Source of the DNA: Clavaria fumosa
Lineage: Eukaryota > Basidiomycota > Agaricomycetes > Agaricales > Clavariaceae
DNA length: 64,000 nt
Assembly: GCA_951802425.1 (NCBI GenBank)
Contig: OX637802.1
Location: forward strand, 1,984,001-2,048,000
Direction of reading: 5' to 3'
The notes beneath the pieces were generated by a model, which saw nothing but the letters and a program-made list of their open reading frames with translations, ran no database searches and was not told where the DNA came from. A program made the position numbers and the translations under genes. The stretch's first letter is position 1, and each line of letters opens with the position of its first letter. Below, piece by piece: positions 1 to 10,874 of the stretch.

Positions 1-1248
1 TCCTGATCATTATTCCCCCTTAAGTCTTATCTCCCCCATCATCTCTCCCCAAAAACAAAACAGTGGCTGCCTTGGAGAAACTTCATGCAAAGCGCGTTTT
101 ACCCGGTTTCGCTGACCGCACTGCAGAGGAAAGACAAATTGAACTCGCAACTACCGGTATCACAAAGGTAGTCTTGAACCCAATCTTAATTTTTTTTCTC
201 CTATTGGTCTAGTCCCTGATCTTAATCCCTTTGCCCTTTCTCTTCCTTGCTCCTCTTCTCCCTCCCCCCCATCCCATCACTCTCTTTATCGATCATTCAT
301 TCCTGCCTCGCCGAGTGTAGGACTTTCGGAGATGCCAGTCTCTGATCCAGCAGATAGCTTCCATTCACGTCCATTCATTTCCACCGTCATCACACGCTCG
401 CCACGAGGCACTCGCCGCACAGAACGTGCAGAGAGGTCTCGCCGCTAAGGTTCAGGACTTGAGCGCGTCTTTCAGGAAGAAGCAACGCGTGTACATGGAA
501 AGTGAGTCCCTTTCAACCCCCTCAAACCCCCCCGTGGAATGATGGTGGTGAACATCTTTCCACGCGGGCGTTTTGAGTGCCCAGACTCTCACACAACCAC
601 ATTGTCGCAGCACTTCAAGGCCATGCGATCAAGAACCAAGACCTCCTGATCGCATCGGGAGCCGTATCGCTCAAAGGATCAGAGGGCATGTCAGCAGTCG
701 ACGATGACGTTGAAGCGGCTGTACGTCTTTCCGCCCCTTCCCCCCCCCAATCCTGTCCTGTCCTGTTGTACAAGCTTTTTTTCTTTACTCTTCACGTTCC
801 TCCAGGAACGCAGCCAGCAGCACCAATCACAAAGCTTGGCCCACGCACCCGATCTCCAGTCGCGTGACCGCGAGCTGATGGAGATTGCCAAATCCATCGC
901 CGATCTCGCAGGCCTGTTCAAGGACCTGTCGGGTCTTGTCATTGATCAGGGCACTTTGCTCGATAGCGTGGAGTACAACATCGAGCAGGCTGCGGTTTAC
1001 GTACGTGAAGCTGCGAAAGACCTCGATGTGGCGACCAGGTGGGGGGGTGTGATCTTTGAATGTTCTTCTTCTTCCCGGAAAGACGCTGAGGGGAACATTC
1101 TATCCCCCGCAGATATCAGAAGAACACGGGACGACGGAAGTGCATCTTCCTGCTTCTGCTTATCATCTTTGGCTTGGCCCTCGTCCTCGTCTTCAAGCCG
1201 AGGCGACGACCGCCCCCGATACAGCCGTCACCAAGCACGGTGCCGTAA
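1..1248 (+). CDS. TLG2: Tlg2/syntaxin-16 type t-SNARE (3' part, 5' end outside window)
   Basis: This is a Qa-SNARE of the trans-Golgi network and endosomes that drives fusion of endosome-derived vesicles. Visible exons are 64-167, 321-501, 611-720, 806-1038 and 1113-1248; bases 1-63 are the end of an intron. The second visible exon opens with DFRRCQSLIQQI of the N-terminal helical part. The SNARE motif lies in the 806-1038 exon, with RDRELMEIAKSIADL followed by FKDLSGLVIDQGTLLDSVEY. The last exon gives YQKNTGRRKCIF and a run of about 18 hydrophobic residues (LLLLIIFGLALVLVF), the C-terminal membrane anchor expected for Tlg2, then a short basic and proline-rich tail and TAA at 1246. The N-terminus is missing because the window starts inside the gene. 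Family assignment is secure from the SNARE core and tail anchor. Confidence 0.93.
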
Positions 1249-2346
1249 AATATATATATATATCCGCGTGTTCCACCTGGGACACATGGGCCTTGATGGG
1301 CTTGGAAGCAGCAACGAGCTTAACGCCATCGGTCGGAAAAAGCGAGCGAGCGAGCAACTTGGCGCCGATTTTCTTCTTCCTCCTTCGAGATGCCAGGGGC
1401 ACGATGCGATCGCATCGCATCTTCCGTGCCTGCTGACGTTGTTTTCCACGGTCCGGGATGGAGGACTGCGGGAAGGCACAGGTCACATACACACACACAT
1501 ACATAATGGGATCAGCAATTACCGCTCCAAGACTCGAAGGGGGAGGTGCCTCATTTGAAATTCGCGTGATCATTAGACAAGGCACGAGGGCGTGTTGGCA
1601 GAAAAACGCGATCTCCATCATCGTTTCCGCAACAAGATCTAGATGGGTTGGTACTTTAGTTAGTGCGATAACGGACACGGTGTGATGTGGTGGTGTTGTG
1701 TGTGTGTACGTGTAGACGAACGGATCGATCATCATCAGGGCCTGTGTGGTGTGTCGTGTGGTGTCTCTGTGTGTGTGTGTGCTGCTCTCTCGGGCGTTTG
1801 ATTTGGCAAGCTGGGAATGGACGACGAGGGATGCGTGCATGGCTGGCATTGCATGTGCTAACACGATGTATACCCCATCGGGAAGAAGCTTTCGCCGCAA
1901 GGCGCGCTAGAAGATAGGACATAATGATAATGATAATAAGCGGGGCAGAAGCAGCAAGCACAACGACAGATGGGTATCCGGTGTGGGGCTAGGCCGGCAC
2001 AACACGCGAGCGTGGGGCTAGACCGGGGGGGGCGCCCACTACACGCGACACGCGAGCTTGGGGGTGGGGTAGGGCACCTGACGCTGGGGCATGGGCCTTC
2101 TGCGTTGATGGGATTTTTTGGGTTCTGTGTGGCTTTGCGATGGCGAAGCTGGTGGTGGTTGGCGCACGTTCGTCTGCGAGTGCTTGGGGAGGGGATATCT
2201 GCTGGGCTGTATGGTATGGTCTGCGATGGTGGTAGGGGGCCCACGTGGCATCCGCGGGTGGGGTGGGCTGCTGGAGATCGGGGCGGTGGCGGTGGGGTGG
2301 ATGGGGTCAGGCGACCCGGAAAGAAAGCTTGGCGGTTTTTGGCTGG

Positions 2347-2907
2347 CGTCGAGGCGAAGGTAGTGGAGCTGAACGCGCGTGTTTTTTTTTTTTTTGTCTT
2401 GCCGACTAGGCTAATTCTGTGTGTGTGTCGTCTAATGGAGCTTCGAACTCGAACTGGGACTGGCTGGGGCTGACGTGCCGGGAGCCGATGCGCGGTGCCG
2501 GGAGGGGGGCTCGGTACGCGTGTTGCGACACGCGACGCGTATCCGCGTTCATTATCGCCGCTAAGAAAGGGGTTCCTAAAACGGACGGATGTTGGTTGGG
2601 CAACGCGCGCTGGTATGGTAGGGCTCGCCTTCGCTTGTGGGATGACGCGGATGGGGTTGTGGCGTCCGTTGTTGGGTGGCTTTTTGGGGCTTTCTTCTGT
2701 CGGGGTGGGCCTGGTGTGATGGATATGCCGATCGTGTTTTTTTTTTCTTTTCGTTTCGCGAAGACGTCCAAGTTACCACCCAGAGGAGCCGACAAAGCGT
2801 GGTTAGCTAGGGCTGCGATGCGGACCGGAGGATTTCAATTAGCCAATGAGAGAAGGATCGCACCGGCACGACTCGATACGCGTCCGCAATCACCAGGGGG
2901 GGCTCTG
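2347..2907 (+). repeat. degenerate tandem repeat, copy A (about 560 bp)
   Basis: Copy A starts near GGCGAAGGTAGTGGAGCTG and ends near GATACGCGTCCGCAATCACC. Copy B at 2993-3512 follows the same order of segments: a T run, a CTGATT/CTAATT-CTGTGTGTGT block, CTCGAACTCGAACTGGGACT, a TACGCGTGT...GACGCGTA block, GGGCAACGCGCGCTGGTAT, TTTTGGGGCTTTCTTCTGTCG, GCGAAGACGTC, and AGGATTTCAATTAGCCA. They differ by many small indels and substitutions, so this is an old duplication. Each copy contains CGCGTGT-n-ACACGCG, which can fold into a short hairpin. No coding function is evident. Confidence 0.85.
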
Positions 2908-2976
2908 TACGCGTGTGCGAACACGCGCGACGCGTATCCGGCCCAATCTGCGCGTTCATTATCGTGCCGCTAAGAA
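2893..2976 (+). repeat. third, short copy of the MluI-like hairpin block
   Basis: Between copies A and B a short third copy repeats only the core: GGGGGGCTCTGTACGCGTGT, then ACACGCGCGACGCGTATCCG, then GCGTTCATTATCG and CCGCTAAGAAAGGGG. It shows that the hairpin block has been copied independently of the full unit. Confidence 0.7.
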
Positions 2977-2992
2977 AGGGGATCGATCTTAC

Positions 2993-3512
2993 GTCGAGCG
3001 AAGGTAGTAGTAGTGGAGGGGCTGGACGCGCGTGGTTTTTTTTTGTTGGCCGACTGGGCTGATTCTGTGTGTGTCTATGGAGCTCGAACTCGAACTGGGA
3101 CTGGGGGCTGACGTGCCGGGAACCGATGCGGTGCCGAGGGGGGGGAGGGGGGCTCTGTACGCGTGTGCGACACGCGACGCGTATCCGCGTTCATTATCGC
3201 CGCTGAGAAGGGGATCCTAAAACGGACGGACGGTGGGCAACGCGCGCTGGTATAGTAGGGCTTGCCCTCGCTTGTGGGATGACGCGGATGGGTTGGCGTC
3301 CGTGTTGGGTGACTTTTGGGGCTTTCTTCTGTCGGGGTGCCTCCCGGTGTGATGATATGCCAATCATGTTTTTCTTTCTTTCTTTTTCTTTGTCTTTTCG
3401 CGAAGACGTCGCCGACAAAGCGTCGTTAGCTAGGGCTGCGATGCCACCCGGAGGATTTCAATTAGCCAGCCCGGGCCGTTTTACGACTCGATACGCGTCC
3501 GCAATCACCCGG
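2993..3512 (+). repeat. degenerate tandem repeat, copy B (about 520 bp)
   Basis: Direct repeat of copy A (2347-2907), offset by about 640 bp and in the same orientation, with the same ordered blocks. It includes TACGCGTGTGCGACACGCGA near 3157 and ATTTCAATTAGCCAGC near 3458. The T-rich block near 3368-3393 is expanded to a TTTC/TTTCTT array. Confidence 0.85.
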
Positions 3513-4124
3513 GAAGGAAGGAAAGAGGCGAGGGGCTCCCAGCTGCTCACATGCGCTCCCCCCCCCCCCCCCTCAGTGGTCGACGAGAGGCTAGGCTATG
3601 TCGTGTCGTTAACCCGCGACTCGGAGTCGGACGGCACGCGAAACGGGGGGGGGGGGGGATGGAGAGGCGAAACGCGTAGAAGTAGTCAAACGGGAGTCCT
3701 GCTCCACTTGGTGGGAAGAATTGTTTGTTGCCATCTCGGATTGATTCAGGGCGTGTAGTTTGTCTCTCGATTTTCTCTAGGGCTGGTAACTAAGGACTTG
3801 CAGATCGTGCGAATGGAGTGAGCCTTGAGCTGGTCCTTTACACGACCGGGCTTGGAGCGAAGAGTAAGCACCCGCGCTGGCTGGCTGCGGCAAGCGAGAA
3901 TTGCCATACGAGACTTGCAACGCGTTTGAACAAGACGGCGGGACGAGTGGAAGGGGGAGAAACATCACGCGCGTTGCAGCGAGAACGACGGGAGCGACAA
4001 ACGAAACGGTATCCAACCAGCCTTCGCCAGCGACTCCCACGGGCACTCCACAAGCAGCACCATAGCACCCATGGTAAGAGTAAGGGGGCGGCACCACGTG
4101 TTCAACACGACGACGACGACGACG

Positions 4125-7100
4125 ATGAGTGGTGGTCCTGCGAAGGCCCAGCCCGACAGCGAGCACAACAAGCCTGTTAGCGTCCAGCCCCAGCTCCAGC
4201 CCCAGCCAGAGGCGAACGGGCGTGAATACGCCGCGGTGGCGGCGCCGCCGCCGCCTATTCTGGCCGTGCCCACCACTGTCCCCTATCCGCCGACCCCGAA
4301 CACACCGTACGACGTAGAGAAAGCCGAGCCCTCCTCCGAGACGGGGGGGGACGCATCGTACTTCATCCAGGCGCCGCCCCGGCCCCTCCACCGCCGCTCG
4401 TCCAACAGCTGGGACTTCTTCAAGAAAATCGAGGCCGGCTTCGAGGGGTTCGACACGCGCAACGCGACACAGGCCCACCTCGCGTTTGCCGAGGGCGACA
4501 TCCCGAACAACAAGGTGTGTGTATGCACGCTGTCCCCCGCCCGAGCCAGATTAGCGTTCGTGATTCGCTGATGCCATCACGGCTTCCCGCCGCAGGCGAC
4601 GAAGGTCTACAACTATCTACTCAATGTTTCGGTCATCACGCGTTGGATTATCTTCGTGCTCCCCGTCCTGGCCCTCATCTGGATCCCTGGAATCCTGGGG
4701 CTCACCGCGTTCCGCAAAGCGACCGTGAGATACAGGTGTTTTTGTTTTGCGGCCTAGGACGTGCACTGACTTCCTTCCTCTCAGGTGTGGGGCGTCAAGC
4801 TCCTATGGTGGAGTATCTGGCTAAGCGTTGTGTGGGTAGGTTAGTGGCAGTTTTCGCTTGGCTTCCGCAGAGTGCCTTTGCTCATTGTACGCGCAGGATG
4901 GTGGGCGGCTTTGGCCTTTGCGTGAGTGCACCATCGCCGCGTCTCAGTTTTCATTCACATGAACGTGGTCACCGCAGATTTGTCCTTCCGAAGATAATAC
5001 GCGCTACGGTCGGCACCGTCGCCGTGGGCTCACGCCGCTACATCGGCTGGCTAATCGCCCTCTATCGGTCAGTTCCTTCTAACTCCCGGCCATCCAGCCA
5101 CTGACGGAGGAGCAACAGTTACGTGGCCCTCTTCGCCTGGACGCTCGCGAATTGGGTGTCGTTCACGCCGCTCATCGTTTCCCGGCAGGCCGCAGGAGCC
5201 TCCGATCGCGACAAGAGCGCCCTGGACATCATCAGACGACTGGCTTTCGCGTTCATGCTGTGTGCAGCCGTGTTGCTGTTTGAGAAGTTCTCCATCCAGC
5301 TGATCGCGGGGAAGTTCCATGAGAGGAGCTATGCCGGCACGTCTCCTCTCCCATCGTGTTTGATGGGCTGCTTTGGCGCTGACGGCCTTGGACAGACCGG
5401 ATTGCGGACCAGAAGTTTGCCATCCGGACGTTGGCGAAGCTGTATCGCCACTCCCGTGATTTGCCCGGACGCCGAGACGCCCTGGGTCATGCCGGCGCCA
5501 CCACGCCTCCCAGTTTGAACACGACAAAGCTGTTCAAAGCCGCCTTGAAGGGTGTCAAAGTAGCTACCACAGCTGCACTAGGCAATGTCGCGTCAGAGAT
5601 CACCGGAAGGTATGTGCTTTACTGCCGATGTAGTTACGGGGACGCTGACTCTCCTTATGCCGAAGCTCCGTTTTACAGCCTAATTCACCGCCGGCGGTTG
5701 TGAAGGATGCGTTGGACAGTGCGAACAAGTCGCGTCTGGTACGCTTGATCAATTGTTCTCTCAACAGGCTCGACTCATGCTCCTTCTAGCTGGCCAGGCG
5801 TATATTCTACTCGTTTGTGAAACCCTCCTCGGATAGCATGGTAGTCGAGGACATTGCGCCGTATTTCCAAACCGCCGAAGAGGCAGACGCTGCGTTTGCG
5901 CTGTTCGATCGTGACTCCAATGGCGATGCCACACGAGACGAGGTCGAAGCGGCTTGTCTGTCAGTACACTTTTGTGACTGGCGCTCTCGTCTGAGCTAAC
6001 CTCATCTGCTGCATCATTAGGGAATTCCACCGGGAGCAGCTGGCCATTCAGCGTTCGTTGCAAGATCTGGACAGCGCGGTGGGCAGATTGGACAATATTC
6101 TCATGAGTGTCTACGTGGTTGTTGCAGCGCTCATCATTGCGGTCGCACTGGTCGGCATCCTCTCTTTGATCTCTATGATGCCGTCCTTTGACTGTATCAT
6201 TTCTAGCAAACGCAATTGGTAGCACTCGTCACTGGCGCGGGAACCCTTATACTCGGTAAGCCGGTCCTCAAGCTAGTTCCGCGACTCCGCCTAATTGCTG
6301 TGTCCCCTCTAGGCCTGTCCTGGTTGATCGGTGGTAGTCTGCAGGAAGTGCTCACCTCTATCATTTTCTTATTTGTCAAGCATCCGTTCGATGTGGGCGA
6401 CAAGGTTAACATCGAGAAGACCATTTACAACGTGAAGGAGATCAGGCTCTTGAGTACTGTGTTTTTGGACACGAGCGGGGCGCTTGTCCAAGCCCCGAAT
6501 GTTGTTCTCAACTCAAAGGCACGTCGCGACGTAATCTGGTGCTGTTCTTGGAAGTCTGACCGCCGGAACAGTTCATCCAAAACATTCGAAGGAGTCCACA
6601 GGTTTGGCGTTGTTTTCGTGCTATGGACTACTCAGCGCTGACGTGAACTTGATTGCAGATGTCGGAGAGTTTTGAGTTTGAGGTGGCGTATTCTACGACG
6701 TTTGAACAACTGCAAGAACTCCGCGCGAAAATGATGGAGTTCGTTGTTGCTGAAAGGCGTGATTTTCAACCTATGTTCGACGTTGTCATACTCGGTAGGT
6801 CACCATTTCCTCTGTGCAGCGAGCCGGGCAGGCCCTGATCCGATACATCGTTGTCCAGACTTCCCAGACCAGGATAAAATGGTGCTTTCAGCCGATATCA
6901 AGTACAAAAGCAATATCCAGCAAGGGCCTCTGAAAAGTAATCCCTTCTCTTTCTATCATCACGTCACTGATTTTGCCCCCGTGTAGTCAAGAGACGCAAC
7001 AAATGGTTGTGCGCTTTGAAAACGACGCTTGCAGAGCTCAAGATTTATGGCCCCAAAGGTGACCCTGGGGCCGCACCTGGGACACAGCGTTACACCATCA

Positions 7101-7319
7101 TTCCATGGGAGGAGGTTCAGGCAGAAGAGAAGAAGGCCAAGGGAGCCGATGAAAACACAACTCCCATCGCTGAGGTGCCGAACCTCTCTGCTAGAAGCGC
7201 CGTTGCTGGTGAGTATCCCGCTTGCCTATCGCAGTTCGATTTGTTTTCTGACCGAGCGCGCGTTCTTAGTGGACTCCGGAGAGGATGTCTTCGGTGAAGC
7301 TAGTCAAGTGCGTGATTGA
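4125..7319 (+). CDS. MscS-family mechanosensitive channel with EF-hand (fungal Msy1/Msy2 type)
   Basis: Predicted 754-residue multipass channel, probably of the ER/endomembrane system as for fission-yeast Msy1/Msy2, releasing ions under hypo-osmotic stress. Exons: 4125-4514, 4596-4724, 4785-4839, 4897-4921, 4978-5067, 5119-5336, 5396-5609, 5666-5738, 5790-5959, 6021-6150, 6207-6255, 6313-6518, 6572-6601, 6659-6794, 6859-6936, 6987-7208, 7270-7319; the frame closes exactly. The cytosolic N-terminus is Pro/Gln-rich and ends in FDTRNATQAHLAFAEGD. Several membrane segments follow (VITRWIIFVLPVLALIWIPG and others). An EF-hand, FALFDRDSNGDATRDEVE, sits at about 5900-5940. The MscS pore region includes LSWLIGGSLQEVLTSIIF and FVKHPFDVGDKV, then a beta domain with FIQNIRRSPQMSESFEFEV. 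Two introns (5337-5395, 6519-6571) appear to use GC donors. An in-frame ATG at 4071 would add 18 residues; ATG 4125 fits the family better. Confidence 0.92.
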
Positions 7320-7653
7320 TTGATTCTTACGGCTTATGGCCTTCTAGTCTCACTGCTTTTCCAAAGCTTTACCGGACTAACCCGCGGCCAGCAAGGGCTG
7401 GTCAAGCTCCTTAGCTTCCTCTGCTGCCGTAACAACTCTACCACGAGAGTGATCTAGTCATGGCGGGACCACGACGCTCCCCTAAACTTTTGATTGCTGA
7501 CTGGTTGATTACAACTTCGCTACCCTTTGATCCGTCTGATTGTGCATGCGCAAGCTGGATTATTTACATTTACCTTTCACAACTCATTTTGAGTAAACCT
7601 GTTCATGCAATAGAAATATGATACCCAGTCTCGACCATGCTTGGCGCTATAAC

Positions 7654-9147
7654 CTATACCTGCCAACCGCCCGCTCCTTGGGGACTCGATCCCCAGCCGC
7701 CTCCAGTGGTGGCGCCCCAATCTCCGCCTGTGCCTCCGCCGGCAGGACTTGTACTTCCCCAGCTTCCCGTTCTGGGGCTGGTGTTTCCCCAAGTTGATGC
7801 AGCGGTCCCATTTGGCACGGCCCAAGTCTGTGCGCCCCAAGAAGACGCAGCAGGAGGTGCGGCGATGGGATGCCCGTTGGCTTGAGGTAGCGCGGGCTCC
7901 ACGATCGTCATAGGGTCGAGGTCGGGTGGTGATTTGAGCGCTAGAATGAGGTTCGCTAATTTTGTTTGCAGCTCTTGCAGTCCCTGCTCGGTGGAGAGAT
8001 GAGCTCTACGTCGATGCGGGAGGAGGAAGAAGACTGCAAGACTGCACCCTCATGATAATCTCTTGCTGCCCTAAGCTTCCGTCACCCTCAACCTCCATGT
8101 AAAATCTGCGGGCTACTGCGTCGAAATCGAACTGCTCATCCTCTCCTGGGGGGACTTCCTCTTTGGCATTCTCGCTGAGTGGCCACTCGGCTCGCTCGTC
8201 TGTTTCGTACCAGTAAGTAGTGTGTCGAAGCTTGTTATGGGGGTCGTATTCAAAAGCCACTGCAGAGCAGGGGGACCACTTTGCGTGCTCTTTTGCGAGT
8301 CCCTGAGTTGCAATAGCCACAGAATATATTTAATAGGTGAGAGTAATGCGGGGTGCGGGTTACCTTTTTGGCGATGCATTTAAGCTTGAGTTCCTGTCCT
8401 TTCCGCATCTTGCATATCAAAACAGGATGAACGCCGGGCTCGTCTTGATAACTGATATCAGCTATGACGCGACGAGCAGGGCCTGGCTGACGCACTTCTA
8501 CCGACAGGATGGCCGAAATTTTCGACCCTCTTGTTAAGCTCTTCCCCCATATCACCGTCTTCTTCCCTCTGTTCCATTGTAGGACGTACGATGTCGAGAT
8601 GATTGCTCGTGACGTCCATCGTATTGTAGTCATTGCAGGCGACGTGGAGTACGAGCTCTATCGAGCAATATTTGCAGTGAGATATACACGAGCAGTCCTA
8701 CAGAGGGAAAGACGCAACTATGTGAATATTGAGTAGAACGGTGTTAGTTTGGACGAGACGCACTCTACCGTAACGTATGGCTTCGTCGCAATTTACGCTG
8801 GTCAGAGGGATCATTCCTAGTCTGTGCGCGATATAATCGTCTGGGAGCACAGTCGTGTTCGTCTCAAATTCGACAATGTCGATGGCTGAGGCATAAATAT
8901 CAATCACGGTAGCTCTGAACAGACGTCTCTTCATGGCAACTTACCTACGGTAGGAATGTCGGCCATGACAACTCTGCGCAAGGAATTTGCGAACCTGACC
9001 ACATGAAGGCAGACATCAGGCTCGAGGCTGCCGAAATATTCGCTGAAGAGCGCACGCGAGGTCAACATCTTTAAGGACAAAATTAACTCGATCCCTTTTG
9101 AGCTCGCGAATATTGACGGAAGGCTCGACGTCGCTGTGTCTGAGCAT
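7654..9147 (-). CDS. RPB3: RNA polymerase II subunit RPB3 with GW/WG-rich C-terminal tail
   Basis: Third-largest Pol II core subunit, which dimerises with RPB11 as the assembly platform in the nucleus. Exons on the minus strand: 9147-9056, 8994-8945, 8885-8764, 8697-8502, 8443-8364, 8302-8048, 7983-7654; total 374 residues and the frame closes. Family landmarks are [15 protein letters not shown] at the N-terminus, [37 protein letters not shown], the zinc-binding loop [29 protein letters not shown], then [20 protein letters not shown] and [10 protein letters not shown]. After the dimerisation region ending at [11 protein letters not shown] there is a tail of about 75 residues. Its last 63 residues hold seven tryptophans, most of them in WG or GW pairs separated by Ser/Thr/Gly/Pro. 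The start ATG at 9147 gives [13 protein letters not shown]. The tail is discussed in the findings. Confidence 0.95.
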
Positions 9148-9314
9148 TTCCAGTCGTTGGAGTGGTTGAATGAGGCGAGGCGAGGAGATGTCGCGGTAGC
9201 CACTTCCCAACTTGTCCAGGAAGCGCGCAACAAGTCAGATGAAGGCTAAGCACGAGCGCTGATGTTCAAGGAGTCCATACAGAACCACCTTCCGACGCCT
9301 AGTTTATCCGACTA
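9148..9314. promoter_or_regulatory. 167-bp divergent promoter between RPB3 and the PDK1-type kinase
   Basis: The two start codons face away from each other with only 167 bases between, so both promoters and both 5' leaders must lie here. No TATA box is evident. Confidence 0.6.
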
Positions 9315-10874
9315 ATGTCGTCGACGCCCTCGTCTTCGCCCGATGCATCCACCGCCGTTCGCCCCGCGATTCCACCTTCTCGGTCGAGCACGAAGTCAGC
9401 GTCGCCCCGTGTCGCGCGCTCTCGCTCTCGAGATCCCGATGCTCTGAACCAGTCACTGTCTGCCCCACCGCCGCTTCAATCCGGGGCGGATCCGTCTACC
9501 CCGCGAGGCCCGAGTCGCGTGTCTATCACGGAGGGCTCAAAGGGTATGGGCTCTCTGGAGAATTATCAATTCGTTGATGAAATCGGAGAAGGATCGTTCT
9601 CCACGGTAAGGCAGATGCTGACCTCTGTCTTGACAATTGATATGTCTCATCGTATATCCTAGGTTAAGGAGGCGATTTATCTGCCTACTGGAAATCACTA
9701 CGCTATCAAAATCATCAGCAAAGTACGACTCGTGAGACTTGACAAAGGCCGCTACGTTCGGTATGCCGCCATCGAGAAGAAAGCGCTTGTCACATTGAGC
9801 TCAAAATGCCATCCTGGCATTGTCCGATGCTATGCCACCTTCCAGGACTCCTCATTCCTTTGTTTGTTTATTTTCCCTATTGCCATTGCCGATATTATCA
9901 ACCCCTTCTCTGTTTTAGATTTTGTCCTTTCTCTGGCTCCCAACGGCACACTCAAATCACTCGTGAACAAGTATGGCTCTCTGTCGCTAGGGTGTGCGCG
10001 ATATTATATCGCACTCATCATAGACGCAGTGCTATGGATGCACACTCAAGGCGTCCTACATCGAGATCTAAAGCCGGAGAATATACTTCTTGACAGTGCG
10101 ATGCGTCCCAAAATTACTGACTTTGGATCCGCTTATGTCTCGGAAGCCCTTGATCTCTGTAAGCGGGCGCACCCTCTTGTGACACGAATCCTCGGTCTAA
10201 ATTTTGATCGTAGCGCCCAGACCGAGTTCTTTCGTAGGTAGCCCTGGCTATGTCGCGCCAGAGTTGATCTCACGGGACGGCGCGACTTGTAGCAACAGGT
10301 TCTTTCCCCTCCTTTGCATGACCCGTTCGATCGTTGAACAAATATTTTACAGCTCTGATCTTTGGACACTAGGTTGTCTGCTATATTGTATCATGACAGG
10401 GCACCCTCCGTTTACCGCTCTCACGGATTATTTGTGCTTCGAGAAGATCAAAGCGCTGGACTACACCTTCCCAAACGGCTTCGACCTTCTCGCCCAAGAT
10501 CTCATCCGACGTCTCCTGGTAAGTGGGGGTGCGCCGAACACTTATATCTTCCGGTGGAACTGATTGAACACCAGGTCCTCGACCCGTCGGCCCGACTAGG
10601 GGTCTCGCCAAAATCCTTCCCAGATGCACTACGTGCACACCGTTTCTTCGTCGAGCTCGCTCTGTCTGGCTCTGCGTCTGAGTATGACGCAACCCAAAGT
10701 CTGGACTGGGGGGCATTGTGGACGATGCCGGCCCCGACGATCGAGTCAGGCCTCATACCACCGCCGTCCAAGGCTGAGGTGGAGGCGGTGGACTGGGACG
10801 CGCTGCTTCGGAGCTTCAGCTTGTCGTCGGGTGATGATCAGAGCCGTGACTCCGCTCCAAGCATTGATCCATAG
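9315..10874 (+). CDS. PDK1/Pkh-type serine/threonine protein kinase
   Basis: AGC kinase resembling 3-phosphoinositide-dependent kinase 1, which in fungi (Pkh1/2, Ksg1) activates Ypk, Pkc1 and Sch9 by activation-loop phosphorylation. Exons 9315-9605, 9663-9861, 9919-10158, 10214-10298, 10353-10518, 10575-10874 give 426 residues. A Ser/Pro-rich N-terminus of about 80 residues precedes LENYQFVDEIGEGSFSTV (Gly loop). Next come YAIKIISK (VAIK lysine), LHRDLKPENILL (HRD), ITDFGSAY (DFG), SFVGSPGYVAPELIS (activation loop and APE), SDLWTLGCLLYCIMTGHPPF and LDPSARLG. DFGSA and the FVGSPGYVAPEL segment fit fungal PDK1. No PH domain follows, which is normal for fungal Pkh kinases. The C-terminus ends in an acidic, Trp-containing segment. 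Another AGC subfamily is possible but less likely. Confidence 0.85.

Larger units (their letters stand above)
1249..4070. other. 2.8 kb gene-free, microsatellite- and homopolymer-rich DNA
   Basis: No reading frame here resembles a known protein, and frames overlap on both strands in low-complexity sequence. It holds a TA run just after the TLG2 stop (about 1250-1262), CA/GT-rich tracts (about 1490-1503 and 1690-1790), T runs near 2383-2396 and 2738-2747, a C run at about 3558-3572 and a G run at about 3645-3658. The central part carries the tandem repeat listed separately. The last 250 bases probably include promoter and leader of the channel gene that starts at 4125. Base composition is G-rich on the plus strand, unlike the coding regions. 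Confidence 0.75.

Noticed and set aside
1193..1900. Minus-strand ORF of 235 codons over the TLG2 3' end
   Set aside because: Rich in Thr/His from CA microsatellites and overlaps a real exon of TLG2 on the other strand.
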